A stretch of 64,000 nt of DNA from Mycoplana azooxidifex (GTDB lineage Bacteria; Pseudomonadota; Alphaproteobacteria; Rhizobiales; Rhizobiaceae): contig NZ_JACIEE010000012.1 in NCBI RefSeq assembly GCF_014196765.1, positions 105,627 through 169,626 on the forward strand, read 5' to 3'. The position numbers and the translations under genes were made by a program. Below the pieces are notes generated by a model, which saw only the letters and a program-made list of their open reading frames with translations, ran no database searches and was not told the origin of the DNA. Below, in pieces: positions 51,772 through 60,837 of the stretch (positions are counted from its first letter, which is position 1; the number at the start of each line of letters is the position of its first letter).

Positions 51772-52506
51772 TCAGAGTTGTGCGAGGCCGCCGTCGACGG
51801 CGACTTCGCTGGCGGTCATGAAGCTGCTGTCCGAAGACGCGAGAAAGGCTGCTACGACACCGATTTCCGCCGGATCGGCCATGCGCTGGAGAGGGGTCAT
51901 CGAGGCGAAGACTTTCTGGCCTTCCTCTCCCAACGCGTCCTTTGCAAGTTCGGTTGCCGTTGCGCCGGGCGACAGCACGTTGACCCGGATGCCGGTGCCC
52001 TTCAGGTCCTCGGCCCACGTCCGCGCGAGGTTGCGCACGGCCGCCTTGCTGGCGCTGTAGGCGGTCATTCCCGGGGCGCCCGTGGTGCCGGCGCTTGATC
52101 CGGTCAGGATGATCGAACCGCCCTGGCCCATCAACGGAAGCGCCTGCTGGACCGTGAAGATCGTACCCTTCACATTGGTATCGAAGGTTTCGTCAATGTG
52201 CTCGCCAGTAATCTTGCCGAGCACAAGCTGGCTTCCCACTCCGGCATTGGCGAAGACTATGTCGAGGGTTCCGCGCTCGGCTTTCACCGCCGTGTAAAGC
52301 CGATCGAGGTCGGCCAGATCGGAGACCGAACCCTTCAACCCACGGGCATTGGGGCCGAGGTCGGCCACAGCGGTGTCGAGCGTTTCCTGGCGGCGGCCGT
52401 AGATGAAGACGAAAGCGCCTTCCTCGATGAAGCGCTTTGCGGCGGCAAGGCCGATGCCAGTCGCGCCACCTGTGATGACAGCGGTCTTTCCATTCAGTCT
52501 GTTCAT
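51772..52506 (-). CDS. SDR family oxidoreductase
   Basis: Classical SDR of 244 residues: cofactor motif TAVITGGATGIGLAAAKRF, structural NAG (VFANAGVGSQL), catalytic Ser in SIILTGSSAGTTG, and YSASKAAVRNLARTWAEDL with the Tyr-Lys pair. The final part (LQRMADPAEIGVVAAFLASS, GGLAQL) is typical. Start at 52506 just before the first strand. Divergent from a LysR gene that may regulate it. Confidence 0.9.
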   Translation of the reverse strand: MNRLNGKTAVITGGATGIGLAAAKRFIEEGAFVFIYGRRQETLDTAVADLGPNARGLKGSVSDLADLDRLYTAVKAERGTLDIVFANAGVGSQLVLGKITGEHIDETFDTNVKGTIFTVQQALPLMGQGGSIILTGSSAGTTGAPGMTAYSASKAAVRNLARTWAEDLKGTGIRVNVLSPGATATELAKDALGEEGQKVFASMTPLQRMADPAEIGVVAAFLASSDSSFMTASEVAVDGGLAQL

Positions 52507-52840
52507 TTCATGCATCCTTTGGGTGGTTGGGCGGATGCCGACGAGATGATGCTTTCCAGCATTCCGCCGACGTCCTCGTTCAGGCTGTTCCTGCACATCT
52601 GGAATACGCCGATGACCTCAAGATAGACTTGCTTTGTCCGCGCGTTCAGTCCGGAAACACGCACAAGGGTGGTGCGAAAACGATCCAACAAGTTCAACCG
52701 ACGCAAACGATGACGGCCACGAAACCGACAACCGGTGCCGCGTGAAGCGCCGATATATCTTTGGTTTAGCACCGAGTTATTGTACGATGGGTGACGTAAT
52801 GGTTTTTGGAAGGCGCACCCTGGCGGTGCTGGTTTGCACC

Positions 52841-53734
52841 ATGATCGACTGGGATGATGTTCGCTATTTTCTTGCCGTCGCGCGTTCCGGCTCGGTGCGG
52901 GCTGCCGCCGAAGTCCTCGGGGTGAACCACGCGACCGTTCTTCGACGCATCGCCCACCTGGAAGAGCGTCTCGGAACGCAGATGTTCGAGAAGCTGCCTT
53001 CGGGCTACCGGGTAACGGTTGCCGGGGAGGAAGTGCGTGAACTCGCCGAGAAAATGGAGGCGTCGTCACACCAGCTTGAAACGCGTGTCTTAGGACGTGA
53101 TCAGAGCGTGCGTGGACTTCTGCGGGTGACACTGCCCTCGCCCCTCGCAGGATACCTGCTCATGCCGGACTTCGCCGAGTTCGCGCGTCTGCATCCCGAT
53201 ATCGAGATGGACGTTTCGTCGTCGGGCGAGCTGGCGAACCTGACCAACCGGGAGGCCGACGTGGCGATCCGCGTCGTCTACGACCGCAAAACTCTTCCCC
53301 TCAATCTCCATGGACTGAAGGGAGCGGAAGTGTTCGGAGGCTTCTACATATCCGCCGACCGACTGGCCGCATGGCGAACGGGCGGGCCGGAACCCAGGTG
53401 GATCGCCATAAGCGGCCATGGCGTGCCTGCCTGGACCAGTGAGGGAGAGTCTCGGGCAACGGGCACTCCGTTCAGGACCACGGACTTCGAGGCGCAGGTC
53501 GCGGCGGTGCGGCAAGGGATCGGCATCACGACGCTGCCGTGTTTCGTAGGAGATGCCGATCCACTCCTGGTAAGGGTGCCGGATACCGAGCTACACCTGT
53601 ATGGAACGGTCTGGCTTCTCACCCAGGGGGAGGCACGCAAGACCAAGCGCGTGCGGCTCTTCACGGAGTTCATATCCGGAAGGCTCGCCGCGTACGCTCC
53701 GCGTCTCGCGGGGCTGCCGATATCGCGCGACTGA
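52841..53734 (+). CDS. LysR family transcriptional regulator
   Basis: LTTR of 297 residues: HTH in MIDWDDVRYFLAVARSGSVR, AAAEVLGVNHATVLRRIAHL and EERLGTQMFEKLPSGYRVT, with a ligand domain from about residue 90 (VRGLLRVTLPSPLAGYLLMP). The start at 52841 is fixed by the usual position of the first helix. It is divergent from the SDR and F420-reductase-like genes and probably controls them. Confidence 0.88.
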   Translation: MIDWDDVRYFLAVARSGSVRAAAEVLGVNHATVLRRIAHLEERLGTQMFEKLPSGYRVTVAGEEVRELAEKMEASSHQLETRVLGRDQSVRGLLRVTLPSPLAGYLLMPDFAEFARLHPDIEMDVSSSGELANLTNREADVAIRVVYDRKTLPLNLHGLKGAEVFGGFYISADRLAAWRTGGPEPRWIAISGHGVPAWTSEGESRATGTPFRTTDFEAQVAAVRQGIGITTLPCFVGDADPLLVRVPDTELHLYGTVWLLTQGEARKTKRVRLFTEFISGRLAAYAPRLAGLPISRD

Positions 53735-53767
53735 TACCCGTCGATTTACCGCCAATGAGCAAGCCGG

Positions 53768-54151
53768 TCATGAACGTGCGGAGGCGCGCGCAAGCTCTTG
53801 CGTATCGACGTATTCCCGGATGTTGGTCAGTTTGCCGTTCCGAAGGGTAATGGCAAAGACGAAGTAGTCCACAAACGTCCTATTTGTGGCTTTGACTGTC
53901 CCCGTAGCGGAGCCAATGACCAGAACCCGGTGTCCCTACGCCACGAACTCCGGGGGCTCAGGGAACGAAGTTTCCATCTCCGCAGAAGCCGTCTGAAGCA
54001 GGCCTTGCAATCCCGGATGCCCGCGGTGCGTCCCTGCCAGCGGCCAGTCCTCGCCCGGGAGGGCAGACAGCGCCAACAGCCCTTGCTGATCGCCACTGCC
54101 CATTGCGGCAAAGAAGTCCTTCACAATTTGGACGTTGTCTTGAATCCTCAT
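53768..54151 (-). pseudogene. SnoaL-like protein with premature amber codon
   Basis: A single frame encodes a SnoaL/NTF2-fold protein: MRIQDNVQIVKDFFAAMGSG, ETSFPEPPEFVA, amber, GHRVLVIGSATGTVKATNRT and NGKLTNIREYVDTQELARAS. The stop at about 53936-53938 replaces a Gln expected after FVA. A short internal deletion around ALSALPGEDW is also likely. A nonsense mutation rather than an indel, so a real inactivation. Confidence 0.75.
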
Positions 54152-54308
54152 AAGTTTCCTCCGTTTCTGTGGTTCGGGTCGCGTGGGTCTGGTGGGCACC
54201 CAACGCTCACGGCGAGCTATTGCTGCTTCAAGGAAGTCGCGCTGTAGCAGTCAGCCCCGCCGAGAGGTCTCACGCTGTGTGACCTGACGGCGGGGACGGG
54301 TCGGCGGT

Positions 54309-54598
54309 TCAGCCGATATCGACGTTCAGGGCGAAGTCCCAGGTGCCGGCACCGTTCTTGGCCAGTCCGATCATCATCAGGCCGAGTGCTTCGAGCGTCT
54401 GGGCCATCTGCAGGCCGCCGACATCGAATGGCCGCAACCCGAGGCTCTCGATAAAAGTTGACACACGCGCTTTGACCTGCAGATCGTCGGCAGCAAAGAA
54501 AGCATCGAGCCGTGTGCCCTTCGCAAGGACGTGACCGCAGATCGTGTTGAACGCCTTCACGAGATGTGCATTGGCGGGAAGGCCCTTGGAGGTCTCTT
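54309..54598 (-). pseudogene. C-terminal fragment of an F420-reductase-like protein
   Basis: Contains SKGLPANAHLVKAFNTICGH, FAADDLQVKARVSTFIESLG and LQMAQTLEALGLMMIGLAKN, the C-terminal half of the NADP oxidoreductase (F420-dependent) family. The N-terminal Rossmann part is missing: the sequence changes at about 54600 into an oppositely oriented SDR fragment. Confidence 0.7.
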
Positions 54599-55045
54599 GC
54601 GATGTCGACCGCATGGAAGCCATGGTGCGTCTCAACGTGACCGCGCTGATGCGCCCGACCTATGCCGCAGTGCCCGGGTTTGTGGCGCGCGGCGACGGTA
54701 CCGTGATCAACATTGCCTCGATCGTGGCAGTTGCACCCGAGCTGCTCAATGGCGTCTATCGCGGGACCAAGGCTTTCGTCCTGGCATTCACCACGTTGCT
54801 GAACCATGAGCTGGCGGACCGCGGCATCCGCGCCCAGGCCGTTATGCCCGGTGCCACCCGGACCGACTTCTGGGCACTCGGCGGCCTGCCGGTCGAGCAC
54901 CTCCCCCCACCGAGATCGTGATGCCGGCCGAGGACATGGTCGATGCCGCGCTCGCCGGGCTCGACCAAGGCGAGACAAGCACGATCCCCGCGCTCAGAGA
55001 CATCGAGCTGTGGAACGCCTTCGAAGCGGCACGCCTTCCCTTGGC
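54599..55045 (+). pseudogene. C-terminal fragment of an SDR protein, frameshifted
   Basis: Starts abruptly inside an SDR (CDVDRMEAMVRLNVTALMRP) and continues TVINIASIVAVAPELLNGVY, RGTKAFVLAFTTLLNHELAD, RGIRAQAVMPGATRTDFWAL. A change in a C-run at about 54905 shifts the rest (PTEIVMPAEDMVDAALAGLD). The catalytic Tyr and Lys are kept but the Rossmann motif is missing, so it is inactive. It is joined head to head with the fragment at 54309. Confidence 0.75.
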
Positions 55046-55128
55046 CCGCAGCTTTCCGCCACCCACCCGCCCCGCGCTTCGACGTAGCGGGCTGAGCCTC
55101 CCGGTCTTCTCTAGAACAAAGGGGCTTG

Positions 55129-55743
55129 CTATGCCTTCGCCCCGGGCGCCGCGTGCGGAGCGCTTCGGGACAACGGAGACTGCTCAGCTGTCGCGAACAG
55201 CTTTCGCGCCATCTGCCGGGCCTGTCGCACCGGTTCGGCGGTACGGCTCATCTGCGCGACGACCACGGCGCCCTCATGTAGGAGATGGATTTCAGCAGCT
55301 ATTCGCTTCGGCTCGACGAACCGAGCCGCATGGACCAGTTCCTCGAAATACGCCAGTGTCAGGCGTTTGTGCATCACGGCGGCACGAAACACCGGATCGA
55401 CGGTATCCTTGTGCTCCCCCGCCGCGCTGACAAAGATGCAGCCGCTGAACCTCCAGTCATCCACATAGGCTTCAAGGAAATCGAACGTCGCAAAGATGCG
55501 CTCAAGCGGATCGGTCGCGTGATCGTCGACGAAGGCGCGCATGGCGGAGCGATCCTCCTCGTCGCGTCGCTCAAGAGCGGCAAGGATCAGATCCTCTTTG
55601 GTCTCGAAATGACGGTACAATGTCGTCTTGGCTACACCCGCCTCCGCAATGATCAGGTCGATCCCCGTCGCCTGGTAGCCATGTTCGTTGAACAGCCGCA
55701 ACGCAGTTTCGAGCAAATGATTCCGGATTTCGGAGCGCCGCAT
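55129..55743 (-). CDS. TetR family transcriptional regulator
   Basis: Regulator of 204 residues. N-terminal HTH: SEIRNHLLETALRLFNEHGY, QATGIDLIIAEAGVAKTTLY and RHFETKEDLILAALERRDEE. The C-terminal domain (DPLERIFATFDFLEAYVDDW, FSGCIFVSAAGEH) has a Cys in FSGC that could sense oxidants or electrophiles, as in some TetR sensors. Its own promoter and that of the divergent DUF417 gene share an operator sequence. Confidence 0.88.
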   Translation of the reverse strand: MRRSEIRNHLLETALRLFNEHGYQATGIDLIIAEAGVAKTTLYRHFETKEDLILAALERRDEEDRSAMRAFVDDHATDPLERIFATFDFLEAYVDDWRFSGCIFVSAAGEHKDTVDPVFRAAVMHKRLTLAYFEELVHAARFVEPKRIAAEIHLLHEGAVVVAQMSRTAEPVRQARQMARKLFATAEQSPLSRSAPHAAPGAKA

Positions 55744-55762
55744 TTCTTCCTCAAAAATTAAA

Positions 55763-55787
55763 ACAGATCAGTATCGTTAAATACGAT
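55763..55787. promoter_or_regulatory. Candidate TetR operator at its own promoter
   Basis: ACAGATCAGTATCG (55763-55776) resembles the CGATACAGATCGGTAT repeats before the DUF417 gene; an overlapping ATCGT-TAAAT-ACGAT palindrome spans 55773-55787. Confidence 0.5.
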
Positions 55788-55879
55788 TTTCCTGATGCCG
55801 ATGCAAGTGCTCCGCTGAATTTTCAATTGTGGATGATTGCTCGAAGGGCTTCTGCTAGCCCGCCAAAGCGGGCGACCGC

Positions 55880-55911
55880 GAACGCCAGATAGCCCAGGAT
55901 CTCTGGCGTTC
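55880..55911. repeat. Perfect 10-bp inverted repeat
   Basis: GAACGCCAGA (55880-55889) and TCTGGCGTTC (55902-55911), loop 12. A second stem GCCCGC-CAAA-GCGGGC precedes it at 55858-55873. Between divergent genes; role unclear. Confidence 0.5.
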
Positions 55912-55974
55912 TGCCGTTGGGCGTTGATTTTCGAGCAGTCAAGGTGCGGTGATGGGAAGATAAAACTTGCCACA

Positions 55975-56022
55975 CGATACAGATCGGTATACAAACCGAT
56001 CTATCGATACAGATCGGTATCG
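55975..56022. promoter_or_regulatory. Candidate tandem TetR operators for the DUF417 cluster
   Basis: CGATACAGATCGGTAT occurs at 55975-55990 and 56005-56020, the second extended to the palindrome CGATAC-AGATCG-GTATCG. Between them AGATCGGT (55981-55988) pairs with ACCGATCT (55995-56002). Arrangement typical for TetR dimers. Confidence 0.65.
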
Positions 56023-56075
56023 TTTAATTGGCCGAGCAAAACGTGTTCGAGACGGCAACCAAGGAGGAGAAGGCA

Positions 56076-56609
56076 ATGCTGCATGAATTCGCACCTGCCC
56101 CGGCGAGCGCCCGGGACACTAGAACCCTCCCGACCAACCTGCTCGACAGGATCGAGCGGTTCGGTAGGCCGGCCACCACTGCCGGCCAGTACGCTTCGCT
56201 GGCGATTGTCTACAGTTGGTTTGGAGGCATGAAGTTCACCGCGTATGAAGCGGAGGGTTTGGTTGGTCTCGTCAGCAACAACCCTTTTCTGAGCTGGGCC
56301 TACTCGCTCTTCAGCGTGAGGGATTTTTCCAGTCTCCTCGGGGTGCTCGAACTCAGCATCGGCGCGCTGATTGCAGCTCGGCTCATCAGCCCGATCTATT
56401 CACTGGTCGGCGGCGTGCTGTCGGCGGGGCTGTTCGCCACCACCCTCAGCTTCATGGGGACCACCCCCGGCGTTCTGGTGCCGGAACTCGGCTTCCCTGC
56501 GATCACGGTCGCTCCCGGGCAGTTCCTGCTGAAGGACATAGGTCTGTTGGCCCTGTCGCTATGGATCGCGATCGACTCTCTGGGTGCGCTGCGCGCGTCA
56601 AAGGACTGA
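56076..56609 (+). CDS. DUF417 (YkgB/RclC-like) membrane protein
   Basis: Protein of 177 residues with four membrane helices: QYASLAIVYSWFGGMKFTAY, SLLGVLELSIGALIAARLIS, YSLVGGVLSAGLFATTLSFM and FLLKDIGLLALSLWIAIDSL. The FGGMKFTAYEAEG sequence is characteristic of DUF417. In E. coli the related RclC belongs to the reactive-chlorine response. The ATG at 56076 follows AAGGAGGAGA. First gene of the cluster controlled by the TetR-type sites. Confidence 0.85.
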   Translation: MLHEFAPAPASARDTRTLPTNLLDRIERFGRPATTAGQYASLAIVYSWFGGMKFTAYEAEGLVGLVSNNPFLSWAYSLFSVRDFSSLLGVLELSIGALIAARLISPIYSLVGGVLSAGLFATTLSFMGTTPGVLVPELGFPAITVAPGQFLLKDIGLLALSLWIAIDSLGALRASKD

Positions 56610-56670
56610 ACACAATCTGCATTCTACTGCAACCGGTCGGCTGAGCCCGGCCAAGCAAAAGGACCATCCG

Positions 56671-56826
56671 ATGTTTGCTTCCAATATCCTGTCACGGATC
56701 CGCGCCCACCGGCGCTATCGCCAGACCCTGCGCGAACTGGCGCAGTATACCGATCACCAACTCAGTGACGTCGGGATCTCGCGATTTGAAATCGAAACCA
56801 TCGCGCGCAGGGGAGAAAAGTCATGA
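56671..56826 (+). CDS. DUF1127 domain-containing small protein
   Basis: Protein of 51 residues, mostly basic: ILSRIRAHRRYRQTLRELAQ then YTDHQLSDVGISRFEIETIA. The L-x5-L-x2-L-D/S-D-x-G-(I/L)-S/x-R pattern is that of DUF1127, small RNA- or protein-interacting regulators in alpha- and gammaproteobacteria. Its stop overlaps the ATG of the next gene (ATGA). Confidence 0.88.
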   Translation: MFASNILSRIRAHRRYRQTLRELAQYTDHQLSDVGISRFEIETIARRGEKS

Positions 56827-57236
56827 CGAATGCACAAGTCATTATCGGCGCAGCCTGCACCATTCTCGCAATCGCCACACCCGCAGCGGCCCATGGGCCA
56901 GGCGATGTCGTCACACCCCATTTCGAACAGGCGATACCGAACATTCCTGGCAAGACGCTGACCGCGCTGGTTGTCGACTATCCGCCTGGCGGGGCCTCCA
57001 TGCCCCACAAGCACGCGGATTCTGCCTTCATCTTCGCCTATGTCCTCTCAGGGGAGATCGAATCCAAGGTGAACGACGGCCCGATCCAGGTCTACCGCGC
57101 CGGCGAAAGCTGGTATGAGCCTCCGGCAGCCCGCCATCTCGTCAGCCGCAATGCGAGTAAGACCAAACCGGCGAAGCTGCTCGCCGTGTTCGTCGCCAAC
57201 TCCGCAGAAAAAGCTCTGACCATTCCGGTCGAATAG
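56823..57236 (+). CDS. Exported cupin domain protein
   Basis: Protein of 137 residues. Signal peptide MTNAQVIIGAACTILAIATP then AAA. Single cupin: TALVVDYPPGGASMPHKHAD has the two His of motif 1, and VYRAGESWYEPPAARHLVSR the His of motif 2. It probably binds a metal ion in the periplasm. Co-translated with the DUF1127 gene (ATGA overlap). Confidence 0.82.
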   Translation: MTNAQVIIGAACTILAIATPAAAHGPGDVVTPHFEQAIPNIPGKTLTALVVDYPPGGASMPHKHADSAFIFAYVLSGEIESKVNDGPIQVYRAGESWYEPPAARHLVSRNASKTKPAKLLAVFVANSAEKALTIPVE

Positions 57237-57263
57237 AGCAATGCCGTAGAAAGGAAGCGATAA

Positions 57264-57719
57264 ATGAGCAACCGCCTCGATTACAACCAGATCGCACCAG
57301 CCGGCGCCAAAGCCCTTGGCGGGGTCTACGGATATGTCTCGCAGAGTGGCCTTTCCCCGACGCTGGTCGAACTGGTCTATCTGCGGGTGTCCCAGATCAA
57401 CAACTGCGCCTATTGTCTCGACATGCATACGCGCGCCTTACTAAAGAAGGGCGAGAGGATCGAAAAGATCGCCCTGCTGCAGGCCTGGCCGAAAGCCGGT
57501 GAACTCTTCGATGCGCGTGAACGGGCGGCTCTCGCCTGGGCGGAGATGGTGACGCGCGTGGCCGAGGCCGGGGTTCCGGACGAGACCTACGCGGCGGCTC
57601 GCTCCGTGTTTGAGGAACGAGAGCTTGTTGACCTGACGATCGCGATCAGCCTGATGAACAGCTACAATCGCATGGCCATCAGTTTTCGCAACACGCCGCA
57701 GGCTACGCTTGAGACATAG
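57264..57719 (+). CDS. Carboxymuconolactone decarboxylase / AhpD-like alkylhydroperoxidase
   Basis: Protein of 151 residues. The AhpD redox motif Cys48-x2-Cys51 and His55 are clear (INNCAYCLDMHTRAL), followed by ERIEKIALLQAWPKAGELFD and LAWAEMVTRVAEAGV. Members reduce peroxides or adduct electrophiles. It lies 27 bp after the cupin gene in the same direction, strengthening the oxidant-defence theme of this cluster. Confidence 0.88.
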   Translation: MSNRLDYNQIAPAGAKALGGVYGYVSQSGLSPTLVELVYLRVSQINNCAYCLDMHTRALLKKGERIEKIALLQAWPKAGELFDARERAALAWAEMVTRVAEAGVPDETYAAARSVFEERELVDLTIAISLMNSYNRMAISFRNTPQATLET

Positions 57720-57849
57720 CGTCGATACTGCGCGAATTGACGGCGGAGGCGACCCTCTGACTGCCTCCGTCCCTCGCCGGCTTCGCAGGGACATACCCAT
57801 CGATCGCAATGGCGGGGTTCCGGCAAATCAATGAGGAAAGGAACGGAAA

Positions 57850-58293
57850 ATGGCCTACGCAAAAACCAACGAAGCAATCGGAAAGCTGACGCCCGAGCAA
57901 TATCGGGTAACGCAGCAGAATGGCACCGAACGACCCTTCACGGGAGCGTATAACGACAACAAGCGGCCGGGGATCTATGTCGATATCGTATCGGGCGAAC
58001 CGCTGTTCGCCTCGTCCGACAAGTTCGATTCCGGTTGTGGATGGCCAAGTTTCACCAAGCCGATCGCGCCTGCGAACGTGCGGGAACTGAAGGACGGCTC
58101 GCACGGCATGATCCGCACCGAGGTGCGCTCCGAACATGGCGACAGTCACCTGGGCCATGTCTTTACCGACGGCCCGCGCGACCGGGGCGGCCTTAGGTAC
58201 TGCATCAACTCTGCGGCATTGCGCTTCATTCCCCGCGAGGACATGGCGGCTGAGGGTTACGGGGCGTTCATCGAACAGGTGGAGGATATCTGA
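57850..58293 (+). CDS. msrB: Peptide-methionine (R)-S-oxide reductase
   Basis: MsrB of 147 residues. Substrate-pocket [11 protein letters not shown] and the catalytic Cys in [14 protein letters not shown] are present, with [10 protein letters not shown] preceding. The structural zinc CxxC pairs of many MsrBs are missing, as in the zinc-free subgroup. It repairs methionine-R-sulfoxide. It is immediately followed by msrA with no gap. Confidence 0.95.
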   Translation: MAYAKTNEAIGKLTPEQYRVTQQNGTERPFTGAYNDNKRPGIYVDIVSGEPLFASSDKFDSGCGWPSFTKPIAPANVRELKDGSHGMIRTEVRSEHGDSHLGHVFTDGPRDRGGLRYCINSAALRFIPREDMAAEGYGAFIEQVEDI

Positions 58294-58800
58294 ATGACCA
58301 ACAGAGCTGTTTTGGCCGGTGGCTGCTTCTGGGGAATGCAGGACCTGATCCGCAAGCTCCCCGGCGTCATCGAGACCCGCGTGGGCTACAGTGGCGGTGA
58401 CGTCCCGAACGCCACCTATCGCAATCACGGGACCCACGCCGAGAGCATCGAGATCATCTTCGATCCCGAAATCATCAGCTACAGGCGGATCCTCGAGTTT
58501 TTCTTCCAGATCCACGATCCCACGACGAAGAACCGGCAGGGCAACGACATCGGCCTCTCCTATCGGTCGGCGATCTACTACGTCGACGACGAACAGAGAC
58601 GAATAGCCGAAGACACAATCGCCGACGTCGACGCTTCCGGCATCTGGCCGGGCAAGGCGGTGACCGAGGCGGAGCCGGTGGGGGACTTTTGGCAGGCCGA
58701 GCCTGAGCACCAGGATTACCTGGACCGCTACCCCAACGGCTACACCTGCCATTTTCCGCGCGCCAACTGGGTGTTGCCCCGGAGAACAGCGGCCCAATAG
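58294..58800 (+). CDS. msrA: Peptide-methionine (S)-S-oxide reductase
   Basis: MsrA of 168 residues: catalytic Cys11 in [55 protein letters not shown] and FFQIHDPTT. It repairs methionine-S-sulfoxide. Directly coupled to msrB, completing a pair that reverses both sulfoxide stereoisomers produced by hypochlorous acid or peroxide. Confidence 0.95.
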   Translation: MTNRAVLAGGCFWGMQDLIRKLPGVIETRVGYSGGDVPNATYRNHGTHAESIEIIFDPEIISYRRILEFFFQIHDPTTKNRQGNDIGLSYRSAIYYVDDEQRRIAEDTIADVDASGIWPGKAVTEAEPVGDFWQAEPEHQDYLDRYPNGYTCHFPRANWVLPRRTAAQ

Positions 58801-59041
58801 CTGGCGGCTGCTCTCCGCGATGGAGACGGCCATCGCCGTCGACGCGCCCGGCGGAACCGCCGGGCGGCAGAGTACGCGCGGCATCCGCGCCTCGTCGTTC
58901 CCCCTCGTCAATGCATACGCGGAAAAGAATGGCGAAGCGTTTCAGAAGTTCACCGATGTATTTCGAAGTGTGCTATTACTCTACCAAGGCGATGGGCCGG
59001 CTTGCTAGCAATCTTCATGAGCTTCATTGAAGGAGAGTTGG

Positions 59042-59770
59042 ATGAGTAGCAGGCTACATCCACTGCTGGAAGAAGCCCTGGCAGCGCATGGCGGATATGA
59101 CCGCTGGCGCAGCTTTACCGGTATTGCCTCGACCATTAGAACCGGCGGGAAGCTATGGGAACTGAAAGGCGCTCCTCTCATCCCTGTGCCGCGGCGCGCA
59201 ACGACCGAGTTCCGCCGCCAATGGACTCACGTCACACCCTTTGGCGAGCCGGATTGGGCAATGACCTGGACACCGGCCCATACGGAGATCTCGGCTGGAG
59301 ATGGCTCGATCATTGCGCAGCGAGACAACGGACGTGATGCGTTTGATCGAAGCTTTGAGGGGAAGTGGAACCCGCTGGACCTGGCCTACTTCAATGGATA
59401 TGCGATGTGGACGTACCATGCGTCGCCGTTTGTCTTCGGCGAACCTGGATATGAAGCGCGCGACGTTGCCCCGATCGAGGAGGCAGGTGAGTTACTTCGC
59501 GGCGTCGCCGTGCGCTTCCCCGAGGACGTCGCCAGTCACACGCGCGAACAGCGCTTTTACTTCGACGAGACCGGGCTGCTTCGACGCCATGACTATACGG
59601 TTGATGTATGGGCCGACACTCCGGCTGCACATTTTATCGCTGACTATGTCGACGTCGGCGGCCTGAAATATCCGATCCGACGCAGCGTATTCACTGTGAA
59701 ACCGGATGGCACTCTCGATCGCGATTTCAATGCCGTTACCATCGAGCTATCGGAATACGCGTTGTTCTGA
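59042..59770 (+). CDS. Hypothetical protein, 242 residues
   Basis: Starts MSSRLHPLLEEALAAHGGYD; beta-rich throughout (GGKLWELKGAPLIPVPRRAT, FRRQWTHVTPFGEPDWAMTW, DYVDVGGLKYPIRRSVFTVK) with the composition of a soluble or lipid-binding beta-barrel. No signal peptide. GAAGGAG precedes the ATG. The segment HDYTVDVWADTPAAHFIADY resembles parts of LolA/LppX-like proteins only loosely, so no function is assigned. Confidence 0.7.
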   Translation: MSSRLHPLLEEALAAHGGYDRWRSFTGIASTIRTGGKLWELKGAPLIPVPRRATTEFRRQWTHVTPFGEPDWAMTWTPAHTEISAGDGSIIAQRDNGRDAFDRSFEGKWNPLDLAYFNGYAMWTYHASPFVFGEPGYEARDVAPIEEAGELLRGVAVRFPEDVASHTREQRFYFDETGLLRRHDYTVDVWADTPAAHFIADYVDVGGLKYPIRRSVFTVKPDGTLDRDFNAVTIELSEYALF

Positions 59771-59820
59771 GACTGACGCATCCTCGTACAAACGCCACGG
59801 AAACTTGAGGGGTTGAGTGG

Positions 59821-60783
59821 ATGTCACACGATTCAATTCCGTTGTCGGGACGGGCATGGCGCGTGCGCGAATTCGGATCACCTGACGTCATGCGGCTGGA
59901 AACGCTTCAAGTCCCGGAACTCAAGGCGGACGAGGTTCTCGTAAAGGTGCACGCCGCGGGCGTGGGCCCGTGGGACGGCTGGATCCGTTCGGGCAAAAGC
60001 GCCCTGCCACAGCCTCTTCCGCTTATCCTGGGCTCGGACATTTCGGGCGAAGTCGTCGCTACTGGCGCAGCCGTCAGACAGCCTGAGGTCGGTGACAAGG
60101 TCTACGGGGTGACAAACAAGCGCTTCTGTGGCGGATACGCCGAATATGCAGTCGCAGATGCGTCGATGCTTGATGCGAAGCCGGACGCAATCGATCATGT
60201 TGCGGCGGCGTCGTTGCCGGTGATTTCTGTTACGGCTTGGCAGGCATTATTTGACCAAGTCGAGCTGGAACGGGGTCAGACCGTATTGATCCATGGAGCG
60301 GCGGGAAACGTCGGAGCCTTCGCCGTCCAATTCGCCAAGGAGGCTGGTCTTGAATCCATCTGCACCGCATCTCCGGATGACATCGAACGGGTTACGGCCC
60401 TCGGCGGCGGCAAGGTCATCGATTACACGACGATCCGCTTCCAGGACGAGGTTCGCGGCGTTGACGCCGTCATGGATTTCGTGGGCGGCGAAACGCAAGC
60501 CAATTCGTTCCAAGTGCTGAAGAAGGGTGGCAAACTTGTCTCCGCCGTGTCCGTTCCAGACCAGGCCCTCGCTGACAAGTATGAAGTCACGGCCTGTTTC
60601 TTCCTAGTCGACGTTTCAACGAAGAGCTTGCGGCGAATATCATCGCTCATTAGCCAAGGAATGCTTCAGGTCCAGATCGGAGCCACCTTGCCTTTCGAAC
60701 AAGCAAGGGAGGCGCATCTCATGCTGGAGGGAGGCCTTCCTCGCCCCAAAGGAAAGATCGTCCTTGTGATGAACGGTCAATGA
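59821..60783 (+). CDS. NADP-dependent quinone reductase-type (MDR) oxidoreductase
   Basis: Zinc-independent medium-chain reductase of 320 residues: VLVKVHAAGVGPWDGWIRSG, LILGSDISGEVVATGAAVRQ, the nucleotide-binding QTVLIHGAAGNVGAFAVQFA and the C-terminal QGMLQVQIGATLPFEQAREA, HLMLEGGLPRPKGKIVLVM. Members reduce quinones or enones, so it fits a general electrophile-defence neighbourhood. Preceded by a good GAGGGG ribosome site. Confidence 0.9.
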   Translation: MSHDSIPLSGRAWRVREFGSPDVMRLETLQVPELKADEVLVKVHAAGVGPWDGWIRSGKSALPQPLPLILGSDISGEVVATGAAVRQPEVGDKVYGVTNKRFCGGYAEYAVADASMLDAKPDAIDHVAAASLPVISVTAWQALFDQVELERGQTVLIHGAAGNVGAFAVQFAKEAGLESICTASPDDIERVTALGGGKVIDYTTIRFQDEVRGVDAVMDFVGGETQANSFQVLKKGGKLVSAVSVPDQALADKYEVTACFFLVDVSTKSLRRISSLISQGMLQVQIGATLPFEQAREAHLMLEGGLPRPKGKIVLVMNGQ

Positions 60784-60837
60784 TACCGGCGCGATCTACT
60801 GCGCAACGAAGCCGGGGCAATACGCGAGGCCGTCTCT

